Shown piece after piece: positions 13,339 through 20,566 of a stretch of 64,000 nt of DNA; positions within the stretch are counted from its first letter, which is position 1; each line of letters starts with the position of its first letter. This DNA comes from Pseudomonas anuradhapurensis. Its GTDB lineage: Bacteria; Pseudomonadota; Gammaproteobacteria; Pseudomonadales; Pseudomonadaceae. The notes below the pieces were generated by a model. That model searched no databases. It worked only from the letters and a program-made list of their open reading frames with translations, and was not told where the DNA came from. The position numbers were made by a program, and so were the translations under genes. The stretch lies in assembly GCF_014269225.2 (NCBI RefSeq), contig NZ_CP077097.1, forward strand, positions 1,308,001-1,372,000, in the 5' to 3' direction.

Positions 13339-15912
13339 TTATAACAGGTTCTTTAGTTGATATAGCGTTTCGATAGCTTGACGCGGGGTCATGTCGTCCA
13401 GTTGCAGCTTGCCCAGCTTCTCGATGGCCGGGTGTGGCAGGCTGGCGAACAGGTCGCTCTGGTGCGGTACCTGTGGCACATCCTTGGCCTTGTGGGCCGG
13501 CGGTTGTTCATGCGGCAGGCTGGTGGTTTCCAGGCGTGCCAGGTGTTCGCGGGCACGCTGGATGACCGCCGTCGGTACGCCTGCCAGCTGGGCCACGGCC
13601 AGGCCGTAGCTTTGGCTGGCCGGGCCGGGCAGCACATGGTGCAGGAACACGATGCGTTCATTGTGCTCGGTGGCGTTCAGGTGCACGTTGGCCACCAGCG
13701 GCTCGCTTTCGGGCAGCACGGTGAGCTCGAAGTAGTGCGTGGCGAACAGCGTGTAGGCACGCAGCTGGGCCAGCCGCTCGGCGGCAGCCCAGGCCAGCGA
13801 CAGGCCGTCGAAGGTACTGGTGCCGCGGCCCACTTCGTCCATCAGCACCAGGCTGCGGTCGGTCGCGTTGTGCAGGATGTTGGCGGTTTCGCTCATTTCG
13901 ACCATGAAGGTCGAGCGCCCGCCGGCCAGGTCGTCGCTGGAACCGATACGGGTGAAGATGCGGTCGACCAGCGACAGTTCGCAACTGGCCGCTGGCACGA
14001 AGCTGCCGATATGCGCCAGCAGCACGATCAGGGCGGTCTGGCGCATGTAGGTGGACTTACCGCCCATGTTCGGGCCGGTAATGATCAGCATGCGCGTGTT
14101 GTCGTCCAGGCCCAGGTCGTTGGCCACGAACGGCGTGGTCAGTACCTGTTCCACCACCGGGTGGCGGCCTTGCTCGATGCGCAGGCACGGCTCGTCGACG
14201 AAGCGCGGGCAGTTCAGGTCCAGGTTCAGCGCACGTTCGGCCAGGTTGCTGAGCACGTCCAGTTCAGCCAGTGCGGCGGCGCTGTCCTGCAGCGGCGCCA
14301 GGTGGCTGATCAGGGTTTCCAGCAAGCCGTCGTAGAGCATCTTCTCGCGGGCCAGCGCGCGGCTTTTGGCCGACAGCGCCTTGTCCTCGAACGCCTTCAG
14401 CTCCGGGGTGATGAAGCGCTCGGCACCCTTGAGGGTCTGGCGGCGGATATAGTCGCCTGGCGCCTGCTCCGCCTGTTTGGTCGGCAGCTCGATGAAATAG
14501 CCGTGCACGCGGTTGTAGCCGACCTTGAGGTTGGCCAGGCCGGTGCGGGCCTTTTCCCGGGCTTCCAGGTCGATCAGGAACTGGCCGGCGTTCTCGCTGA
14601 TCGCCAGCAACTCGTCCAGCTCGTTGTCATAGCCGGGCTTGAGCACGCCGCCATCGCGGATTACCGCCGGTGGGTTGTCGATGATCGCCCGCTCCAGCAG
14701 GCTGGCCAGCTCCGGGTAGGTACCGGTAATGGCGGCCAGGCGCGCCAGGTGCGGCGCCTCCAGCTCGGCCATGGCGTTCTGCAGCTCGGGCAGCGCACCC
14801 AGCGCATCGCGCAGGCGTGCCAGGTCGCGTGGGCGGGCGTTGCGCAGGCCGATACGGGCGAGGATCCGCTCGATATCGCCAATTTCCTTGAGTTGCGGCT
14901 GCAGCTTCTCGAAGCGGTAGCCGTCGAGCAGGCAACGGATCGAGTCCTGGCGGGCCTGCAGCACCTTGAGGTCGCGCAACGGGCGGTTCAGCCAGCGGCT
15001 CAGCAGGCGGCTGGCCATGGCGGTCTGGCAGCGGTCGATGACCGACTGCAGGGTGTTGTCACGCCCGCCAGCGAGGTTGATGTCCAGCTCCAGGTTGCGG
15101 CGGCTGGCGCCGTCGAGGATGACCGTGTCGTCCAGCCGTTCGTGGCGCAGGCTGCGCAGGTGCGGCAGGGCAGTGCGCTGGGTTTCCTTGGCGTAGATCA
15201 ACAGGCAGCCGGCGGCGCCGATGGCCAGGGTCAGCTTGTCGCAGCCAAAGCCCTTGAGGTCCTTGGTCGCGAATTGTTGGCACAGGGCTTTGCGCGCCGA
15301 GTCGCGGTCGAAGTCCCACGGCGCGCGGCGACGGGCGCCTGGGCGCTTTTCGGCCGGCAGGTCGCGTGGCCAGTCGTCGGGGATCAGCAGCTCGACCGGG
15401 TTGAGGCGCTCGAGCTCGGCCAGCAGGTTTTCCCAGCCCTTGATCTCCTGCACGCTGAAGTTGCCGCTGGTGATGTCCAGCACGGCCAGGCCGAACAGGC
15501 GTTCGTCACCCAGCAGCGCGGCAATCAGGTTGTCGCGGCGTTCGTCGAGCAGGGCCTCGTCACTGACCGTGCCGGGGGTGATGATGCGCACCACCTGGCG
15601 TTCCACCGGGCCCTTGCTGGTGGCCGGGTCGCCAATCTGCTCGCAGATCACCACCGATTCGCCGAGCTTGACCAGCTTGGCCAGGTAGCCCTCCAGCGAA
15701 TGGAACGGAATCCCGCACATGGGGATCGACTGGCCGGCCGACTGACCGCGCGCGGTCAGGGTGATGTCCAGCAGTTTCGCAGCCTTTTTCGCGTCTTCGT
15801 AGAAGATTTCGTAGAAGTCGCCCATGCGGTAGAACATCAGCTGGTCCGGGTGCTGGTTCTTCAGCTTCCAGTACTGCTGCATCATCGGGGTGTGTGCGGA
15901 AAGATCGGACAT
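13339..15912 (-). CDS. mutS: DNA mismatch repair protein MutS
   Basis: MutS recognises mismatches and recruits MutL. The 857-residue protein has full family length. The N-terminal mismatch-binding domain carries the FYRMGDFYE motif (Phe-X-Glu-like contact region, residues about 28-36), followed by connector, core, clamp and the C-terminal ABC-type ATPase with Walker [14 protein letters not shown] and the [14 protein letters not shown]alker B region. It reads away from the tailocin repressor; the 149-base gap between the two divergent genes is one edge of the tailocin insertion. Confidence 0.97.
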   Translation of the reverse strand: MSDLSAHTPMMQQYWKLKNQHPDQLMFYRMGDFYEIFYEDAKKAAKLLDITLTARGQSAGQSIPMCGIPFHSLEGYLAKLVKLGESVVICEQIGDPATSKGPVERQVVRIITPGTVSDEALLDERRDNLIAALLGDERLFGLAVLDITSGNFSVQEIKGWENLLAELERLNPVELLIPDDWPRDLPAEKRPGARRRAPWDFDRDSARKALCQQFATKDLKGFGCDKLTLAIGAAGCLLIYAKETQRTALPHLRSLRHERLDDTVILDGASRRNLELDINLAGGRDNTLQSVIDRCQTAMASRLLSRWLNRPLRDLKVLQARQDSIRCLLDGYRFEKLQPQLKEIGDIERILARIGLRNARPRDLARLRDALGALPELQNAMAELEAPHLARLAAITGTYPELASLLERAIIDNPPAVIRDGGVLKPGYDNELDELLAISENAGQFLIDLEAREKARTGLANLKVGYNRVHGYFIELPTKQAEQAPGDYIRRQTLKGAERFITPELKAFEDKALSAKSRALAREKMLYDGLLETLISHLAPLQDSAAALAELDVLSNLAERALNLDLNCPRFVDEPCLRIEQGRHPVVEQVLTTPFVANDLGLDDNTRMLIITGPNMGGKSTYMRQTALIVLLAHIGSFVPAASCELSLVDRIFTRIGSSDDLAGGRSTFMVEMSETANILHNATDRSLVLMDEVGRGTSTFDGLSLAWAAAERLAQLRAYTLFATHYFELTVLPESEPLVANVHLNATEHNERIVFLHHVLPGPASQSYGLAVAQLAGVPTAVIQRAREHLARLETTSLPHEQPPAHKAKDVPQVPHQSDLFASLPHPAIEKLGKLQLDDMTPRQAIETLYQLKNLL

Positions 15913-15989
15913 TCAGGGCCTTACAGCGGGTGATCTGGTTGGCGTTGGTGAAACCGGCAATGGTACAGGCTTTTTCGAGCAGATGCAGG

Positions 15990-16060
15990 CGCGCCGCTGC
16001 ATGCATCATCGCGCCGCGGCGCGCATTGCATTTCCTGGCGCATGCCTGCATTATGCATGC
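15990..16060. promoter_or_regulatory. Candidate operator region before the tailocin repressor
   Basis: The mutS-repressor gap holds repeated TGCAT-type words: TGCATGCAT at 15998-16006, TTGCATTT near 16026, CATGCC near 16041 and ATGCATGC at 16053-16060. The same word recurs in the region downstream of the repressor (16881-16951). This suggests repressor binding sites for self-regulation. No LexA box (CTG-N10-CAG) was found here. Confidence 0.45.
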
Positions 16061-16061
16061 T

Positions 16062-16799
16062 ATGCAAAAACGCAACGTAGCCTCCGTACTCAGAGAACTC
16101 CTCGACCGCCACGGCCTGTCCCCGACGGAGCTGTACCGGCGCACGGGGGTTCCTCAATCCACCTTGTCGCGGATTCTCGGCGGCAAGATCGTCGACCCCT
16201 CCGACAAACATGTGTCGAAGATCGCCGAGTACTTCGGCGTGAGCACCGAGCAATTGCGTGGCCGCGCCGCGCTTGGCGAGTCTCGCGAGGCCGCGCTGCC
16301 GGCCCACGGCCATGTCGACCTCAGCGACATCAGCCTGTGGGACGATGAAACCCCCGTCGAGGATGACGAGGTGTCGGTACCTTTCCTTCGCGAGGTCGAA
16401 TTGGCAGCAGGATCAGGAAGATTCGTCATTGAAGAAAGCGAGCACGCGCGCCTGCGCTTCGGCAAGCGCAGCCTGCGCCACAACGGCGTGCAGTTCGACC
16501 AGGCCAAGTGCGTGACCGTGCGCGGCAACAGCATGTTGCCGGTGCTGCGTGACGGCGCGACGGTCGGGGTGAATACCGGCAAGTGCTCGATTGGCGACAT
16601 CATCGATGGCGACCTCTATGCCATCAATCACAACGGCCAGTTGCGGGTGAAGCAGGTCTATCGCCTGCCTACCGGTATCCGCCTGCGCAGTTTCAACCGC
16701 GACGAACACCCCGACGAGGACTACAGCTTCCAGCAGATGCAGGACGAGCAGATCAGCTTGCTCGGGCATGTATTCTGGTGGGGCATGTACGCTCGCTGA
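16062..16799 (+). CDS. XRE/S24 LexA-like repressor of the tailocin (PrtR type)
   Basis: This 245-residue protein has an N-terminal CI/XRE helix-turn-helix (LSPTELYRRTGVPQSTLSRIL, residues about 19-39) and a C-terminal S24 self-cleavage domain. Visible catalytic features are the Ala116-Gly117 scissile bond, Ser157 in RGNSM and Lys197 in LRVKQVY. By analogy with PrtR of P. aeruginosa pyocins it should repress the tailocin operon until RecA-stimulated autocleavage. An in-frame ATG at 16053 would add three residues; neither start has a good ribosome site. No PrtN-type activator gene is visible. Confidence 0.88.
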   Translation: MQKRNVASVLRELLDRHGLSPTELYRRTGVPQSTLSRILGGKIVDPSDKHVSKIAEYFGVSTEQLRGRAALGESREAALPAHGHVDLSDISLWDDETPVEDDEVSVPFLREVELAAGSGRFVIEESEHARLRFGKRSLRHNGVQFDQAKCVTVRGNSMLPVLRDGATVGVNTGKCSIGDIIDGDLYAINHNGQLRVKQVYRLPTGIRLRSFNRDEHPDEDYSFQQMQDEQISLLGHVFWWGMYAR

Positions 16800-16814
16800 C
16801 AACCCCGCGTTGGC

Positions 16815-16841
16815 AAAACCCGCTTCGGCGGGTTTTTTTTC
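16815..16841 (+). terminator. Terminator of the repressor gene
   Basis: AACCCGC-TTCG-GCGGGTT followed by eight T, 17 bases after the repressor stop codon; a classical intrinsic terminator. Confidence 0.92.
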
Positions 16842-16880
16842 GCCTTTGGAAAAGTCCTACAAGCCAGGAGGTGCACGGCC

Positions 16881-16956
16881 TGCATGCATTTCAGCAAAAC
16901 TTACGCATAGAAATTTTCAGAAATGCATTGACTGCATATGCGCAAATGCATAGCCT
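16881..16956 (+). promoter_or_regulatory. Candidate tailocin promoter with operator-like repeats
   Basis: This AT-richer stretch lies within the 474-base gap between repressor and holin (16800-17273). It holds TGCATGCA (16881-16888) and two ATGCAT words (16923-16928 and 16946-16951) flanking a GCATATGC palindrome. A possible promoter is TTGACT (16928-16933), a 17-base spacer and TAGCCT (16951-16956); the operator words overlap both hexamers, so a bound repressor would block polymerase. The promoter call is by eye. Confidence 0.5.
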
Positions 16957-17166
16957 GTGTCTCAAGCCGGATGTAAACCGGTTGTTACACAGGCAGCGAT
17001 GGACAGGCCTCAACTGTCCAGAGGGTTGGCAACTGGCCCGGGTGTGCAGCGTAAAGCACCACGATCAGTTATCCGGCGGGCAGGTGGCCGCGGTCGGAGT
17101 CATCAATCAGCAGCGGAACCGCGCGGCGTCACCAGTCGTGGCCGGCGGTTCGCCAACGCATTACTG

Positions 17167-17191
17167 AAAAGCCTGGCGAGCCGGGCTTTTT
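17167..17191 (+). terminator. Terminator-like hairpin in the tailocin leader
   Basis: A 10-bp stem (17167-17176 with 17181-17190, one G-U pair), loop CGAG, ending in TTTTT. It lies downstream of the candidate promoter and before the holin gene, so it would cut the operon transcript short unless transcription reads through. It could define a leader RNA of about 230 bases. Confidence 0.6.
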
Positions 17192-17230
17192 GGAATGCCG
17201 AGGTGTTCAAGGCAAAGCATCCATAACCGA

Positions 17231-17252
17231 CCTGTTGGCCTGCGCCAACAGG
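17231..17252. other. Perfect hairpin before the holin ribosome site
   Basis: A 9-bp perfect stem (CCTGTTGGC with GCCAACAGG), loop CTGC, without a T-run, nine bases before the holin Shine-Dalgarno. It could be an operator, part of an anti-terminator or an RNA element influencing holin translation. Confidence 0.5.
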
Positions 17253-17273
17253 CATTACACAGGAGACAGGACA

Positions 17274-17612
17274 GTGACGAACGAGCAACAGGCGTTACTC
17301 GAGATGCCGCTCTGGCTGGTAATCGTCCTGGCATTGCTGGGCGGTCTGAGCGGCGAAATGTGGCGGGCCGACAAGGCCGGCGCCACGGGTTGGTCGCTGC
17401 TGCGACGGCTGCTGTTGCGCTCCGGGGCCTGCATGGCCTGCGGTGTGTCGACGGTGATGCTGTTGTATGCCGGCGGCCTGTCGATCTGGGCGGCCAGTGC
17501 ATTGGGCTGCATGACAGCGGTAGGCGGCGCCGATGTTGCCATGCGCCTTTATGAACGCTGGGCGACCCGGCGTCTGGGCCTGCGCGACAGCACACAGCGC
17601 GACGAGCGTTAA
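17274..17612 (+). CDS. Putative holin of the tailocin
   Basis: This 112-residue protein is mainly hydrophobic, with membrane segments at about residues 12-26, 51-67 and 70-85 and a charged C-terminal tail ending RDSTQRDER, features of phage holins that let the endolysin reach the wall. It starts at GTG with AGGAGA seven bases upstream. It is the first gene of the tailocin operon, the same place as in R-type pyocin clusters, where lysis releases the particles. The call rests on topology and position. Confidence 0.8.
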   Translation: MTNEQQALLEMPLWLVIVLALLGGLSGEMWRADKAGATGWSLLRRLLLRSGACMACGVSTVMLLYAGGLSIWAASALGCMTAVGGADVAMRLYERWATRRLGLRDSTQRDER

Positions 17613-17624
17613 GGAGGAATACGC

Positions 17625-18122
17625 ATGAGCGAACTGGCCACTTTACATGGCGCAGTGACGGCAACCATCCGTGAGGCAATGCCGGAGTTGGCATCGGTAG
17701 ATGCCTATACCGCCGTAGGAAATGTCCCCGAACGGCCTTCTCTGCGTCACGGCATCGTCCGCATGACGGCGGATGCCGCCCCGCGGGACGGCCGCTCGGT
17801 GTTGATTGCCACCTTCGAGGCGGATATCACCGCCGACAGCGCCAACCCAGAAGCGCGGCTGCAGGGCAGCCTGCTGGCCGCGCAACTGATGGACCTGCTG
17901 CGCCAGCAGCATTGGGCGCTGGATTTCGTCGAAGCCAGCCGCAACCTGCAGGCGCAGTTCCAGGGCAACGCCTGGACCGTGCGCTGGGACCAGCCGGTGC
18001 TGCTCGGCGAGCCGCGCTGGAACTGGCCGGACCAGCCGCCCGGGAGCCTGGCATTGGGCTTCGCACCCGATATCGGCCTGGGTAACGAAGCGCACTATGT
18101 GGCCCCGGAGGATCTGTCATGA
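17625..18122 (+). CDS. Conserved tailocin protein of unknown function
   Basis: I do not recognise a functional domain in this 165-residue protein. It has no signal peptide or membrane segment and looks like a soluble mixed alpha/beta protein. A hypothetical gene of about this size occupies the same place between holin and baseplate spike in R-pyocin-like clusters, as far as I recall, so it is probably a structural or assembly component of the tail. AAGGAGG precedes the ATG, and the stop overlaps the next gene by four bases (ATGA). Confidence 0.7.
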   Translation: MSELATLHGAVTATIREAMPELASVDAYTAVGNVPERPSLRHGIVRMTADAAPRDGRSVLIATFEADITADSANPEARLQGSLLAAQLMDLLRQQHWALDFVEASRNLQAQFQGNAWTVRWDQPVLLGEPRWNWPDQPPGSLALGFAPDIGLGNEAHYVAPEDLS

Positions 18123-18679
18123 GCTACGTCAGCGCCATGCATGACCGCATGCTGGCGTGCATGGTGATTCCCTGCCGGGTGGTCGCCCTGGACCTTGCCG
18201 CGGCGCGGGTGCGGGTGTCCGACGGCAGCGGCTGGACCAGCGCCTGGCTGCGCTGGCACGCCCAGGCGGCCGGCCAGGCCAGGCACTGGCGGGCACCCAG
18301 CCTGGGCGAGCAGGGCGTGCTGCTCAGCCCCAGTGGCGAGCCGGCCCAGGGCACCTTCCTGCCCGGCCTGTATGGCAATGCCGGTGGCGCAGCGGACAAC
18401 CGCGGGCACACCGAGGTCTGGCGTTTCGCCGACGGCGGTTCGCTCAGCTACGACTGGCAGGCCAGCCACTACGACATCCAGCTACCGGCAGGCAGCGCGA
18501 CCATCAAGGTTGGCGCCGCCACGCTGCAGGTCAGTGACGGTGCGATCAGCCTGCAAGCCGCCGCGATCAACCTTTCCGGCAACGTCACGGTCGATGGCCC
18601 GCTGCAGGTCAGCGGCGATATCAACGGCGGCGGGCGGATCATCGACACCGCCGGCAACACGGCCAACCACAAACACTGA
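18119..18679 (+). CDS. Baseplate spike protein, P2 gpV-like
   Basis: This 186-residue protein is a phage baseplate assembly protein V: an N-terminal OB-like region, a central part with [12 protein letters not shown] (near residue 62-70) and a C-terminal beta-helix-like section with regular short strands. It ends in NHKH; a His-X-His near the tip is the metal-binding apex seen in P2-type membrane-piercing spikes. It would form the trimeric needle at the bottom of the tail. A terminator-like hairpin follows immediately. Confidence 0.9.
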   Translation: MSYVSAMHDRMLACMVIPCRVVALDLAAARVRVSDGSGWTSAWLRWHAQAAGQARHWRAPSLGEQGVLLSPSGEPAQGTFLPGLYGNAGGAADNRGHTEVWRFADGGSLSYDWQASHYDIQLPAGSATIKVGAATLQVSDGAISLQAAAINLSGNVTVDGPLQVSGDINGGGRIIDTAGNTANHKH

Positions 18680-18682
18680 ATC

Positions 18683-18705
18683 AAGCCCGCCGATGCGGGC
18701 TTTTT
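18683..18705 (+). terminator. Terminator-like hairpin between gpV and gpW genes
   Basis: AAGCCCGC (18683-18690), loop CGAT, GCGGGCTT, then a T-run, starting four bases after the gpV stop. It lies inside the tailocin operon, in the direction of transcription. Confidence 0.7.
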
Positions 18706-18722
18706 CATACCAGGAGAATGCC

Positions 18723-18755
18723 ATGCATACCCATGAACAGGGCGGCGCACCATGA
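18723..18755 (+). CDS. Possible 10-codon leader ORF before gpW
   Basis: An ATG at 18723 with AGGAGA ten bases upstream opens a 10-codon frame (MHTHEQGGAP) whose stop overlaps the gpW start codon by four bases (ATGA). gpW itself has no other good ribosome site, so this mini-ORF may deliver ribosomes to gpW by coupling. No function is claimed for the peptide. Confidence 0.35.
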   Translation: MHTHEQGGAP

Positions 18756-19078
18756 TCGGCATGGACCGCCGCACCGGCCAGCCACTGGCCGGCATCGATC
18801 ATCTGCGCCAGTCCATCGAAGACATCCTCGGCACACCGCTGGGCAGCCGGCGCATGCGCCCGGAATACGGCAGCCAGCTGCGGCGTTTCGTCGACTTGCC
18901 GGTCAACGAGGGCTGGAAGAGCGCCGTGCAGGCCGAAGTGGCGCGCGCGCTGGGCCGCTGGGAGCCGCGCCTGCAGCTGCAGCGGGTCCGGGTGGTCGCG
19001 GTGCTCGACGGTCAGGTCAGCCTGGCGCTCAGCGGCCGCTACCTGGGCGACGAAGCGCTGCTGGAGGTGAACGTATGA
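18752..19078 (+). CDS. Baseplate wedge protein, P2 gpW / T4 gp25-like
   Basis: This 108-residue protein belongs to the gpW/gp25-like baseplate family, which starts sheath assembly on the baseplate in contractile tails. Characteristic features are the HLRQSIEDILGTPLGSRRMRPEYGS segment (residues about 15-40, split here) with the conserved R-x-M-R-P-x-Y-G signature. It overlaps the gpJ-like gene by four bases (ATGA). The V-W-J-I order is the same as in P2 and R-pyocins. Confidence 0.92.
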   Translation: MIGMDRRTGQPLAGIDHLRQSIEDILGTPLGSRRMRPEYGSQLRRFVDLPVNEGWKSAVQAEVARALGRWEPRLQLQRVRVVAVLDGQVSLALSGRYLGDEALLEVNV

Positions 19079-19956
19079 GCCAAGTCGATCTGTCGAAACT
19101 GCCCACCCCGCAGCTGCTGGAGGACCTGGACTACGAAGCGCTCTACCAGGCCGATCTGGACACCTTCCGGGATTACCTGGGCGACGCCTGGACCGCCAAC
19201 CTGGAAAGCGACCCGGTCACCAAGCTGCTCGAGGTCGGCGCCTACCGCAAGCTGCTCAACCGGGCGCGCATCAACGATGCCGCCAAGGCGTTGCTGCTGG
19301 CCTATGCCCAGGGCAGCGACCTTGACCAGCTGGCGGCCAATGTCGGCCTGCAGCGCCTGGTGATCCAGGCCGAGGACCTGGCCAGCGTCCCGCCGGTCGA
19401 GGCGCTGCTGGAGGCGGACGATGCCCTGCGTGAGCGGGTGCAACTGGTTTATGAAGGCCTGACCACGGCCGGCCCGCGCAACAGTTACATCCTGCATGCC
19501 CGCAACGCTTCGGGCCAGGTGGCTGACGCCACCGCCGAAAGCCCGTCGCCGGCCGTGGTGGATGTCACCGTGCTGAGCCTGGAAGGTAACGGCGAAGCCA
19601 GTGCCGAGCTGCTGGCGCAGGTAGCGGCTTACCTCAATGACGACGATGTCCGGCCGGTGGCCGACCGGGTCAACGTACGTAGCGCCGAGGTGCTGCCATA
19701 CCGCATCGATGCCGTGCTGTATCTGGCCGACAACGGCCCCGAGTACGAAGCGATTCTCGCCGAGTGCCAACGCCGCCTGCAGGCCTGGATCAACCCGCGC
19801 CGACGCCTGGGGGTGGAAGTGGCACGCTCTGGCATCGATGCGCAACTGCACATCGATGGGGTCAGCCGGGTCGAGTTGCATGGCTGGGCCGACATCCGCC
19901 CGAGCAAGGCGCAGGCGGCCTGGTGCAGCGGCTTCACCCTGAAGCGGGGGAACTGA
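19075..19956 (+). CDS. Baseplate protein, P2 gpJ-like
   Basis: This 293-residue protein is the P2 gpJ-type (Mu gp47/T4 gp6-related) baseplate component that forms wedge contacts with gpI. It begins MSQVDLSKLPTPQLLEDLDYEALY and contains the RINDAAKALLLAYAQGSDLDQLAA segment near residues 64-87 that is typical of gpJ. The ATG at 19075 overlaps gpW by four bases; a much longer open frame upstream is excluded because it runs through gpW. Confidence 0.92.
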   Translation: MSQVDLSKLPTPQLLEDLDYEALYQADLDTFRDYLGDAWTANLESDPVTKLLEVGAYRKLLNRARINDAAKALLLAYAQGSDLDQLAANVGLQRLVIQAEDLASVPPVEALLEADDALRERVQLVYEGLTTAGPRNSYILHARNASGQVADATAESPSPAVVDVTVLSLEGNGEASAELLAQVAAYLNDDDVRPVADRVNVRSAEVLPYRIDAVLYLADNGPEYEAILAECQRRLQAWINPRRRLGVEVARSGIDAQLHIDGVSRVELHGWADIRPSKAQAAWCSGFTLKRGN

Positions 19957-19957
19957 C

Positions 19958-20566
19958 ATGCACAGCCTGTTGCCGCTCAACCGCACTGCGCTGGAGCGGG
20001 CCATCGAAGTGGCTGCCGACGAGGACCTCAAGGTCAGCCTGCGCCAACTCTACAACCCCGCTACCTGCCCGGCGCACCTTCTGTACCAACTGGCCTGGGC
20101 CTGGTCGGTGGACCGTTGGGAGGACAGCTGGAGCGATGAAATCAAACGCTCGGTGATCCGCTCGGCGTTCTTCGTCCATGCCCACAAAGGCACCTTGGGT
20201 GCACTGCGGCGGGTAGTGGAGCCGTTCGGCTACCTGATCGAGGTAGAGGAATGGTGGCAAACCACACCGCCGGCCCCGGCGGGCACCTTTGCGCTGAAGA
20301 TCGGCGTTTCCGATGCCGGCATCAGCGAAGGCACCTACCAGGAGCTGTCTGCGCTGATCGACGACGCCCGCCCGGTCAGCCGCCACCTGACCGGCCTGGT
20401 GATCAGCCTCGAAAGCCGTGGCGCCCTTCATTTCGGCTGCGCGATCCAGGACGGCGACGAACTGGACATCTACCCGCTGGCGCCCCGTGACATCGAAGTC
20501 AGCGGCGTGGTGGGGCGTGGCGGCCGTGAACACACAATCGATACCTTGGACATTGCACATGGTTGA
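19958..20566 (+). CDS. Tail/baseplate protein, P2 gpI-like
   Basis: This 202-residue protein is a P2 gpI-type baseplate component connecting the wedge to the fibre. The N-terminal part has the family pattern LPLNRTALERAIE and the conserved CPAHLLYQLAWAWSVDRWE (residues about 36-54), followed by KRSVIRSAFFVHAHKGTLGAL. It begins two bases after gpJ stops and its end overlaps the fibre gene by eight bases. Confidence 0.92.
   Translation: MHSLLPLNRTALERAIEVAADEDLKVSLRQLYNPATCPAHLLYQLAWAWSVDRWEDSWSDEIKRSVIRSAFFVHAHKGTLGALRRVVEPFGYLIEVEEWWQTTPPAPAGTFALKIGVSDAGISEGTYQELSALIDDARPVSRHLTGLVISLESRGALHFGCAIQDGDELDIYPLAPRDIEVSGVVGRGGREHTIDTLDIAHG

Noticed and set aside
13378..15933. An 851-codon open frame on the plus strand opposite mutS
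   Set aside because: It is the antisense shadow of mutS, with low-complexity Gln/Val/Gly-rich translation and no family features.
15990..16060. LexA box before the tailocin repressor
   Set aside because: No CTG-N10-CAG with an AT-rich centre is present; damage response should act through RecA-stimulated cleavage of the S24 repressor instead.
16957..17226. An 89-codon frame in the leader before the holin
   Set aside because: It lacks a ribosome site, has no recognisable family, and runs through the leader terminator hairpin.
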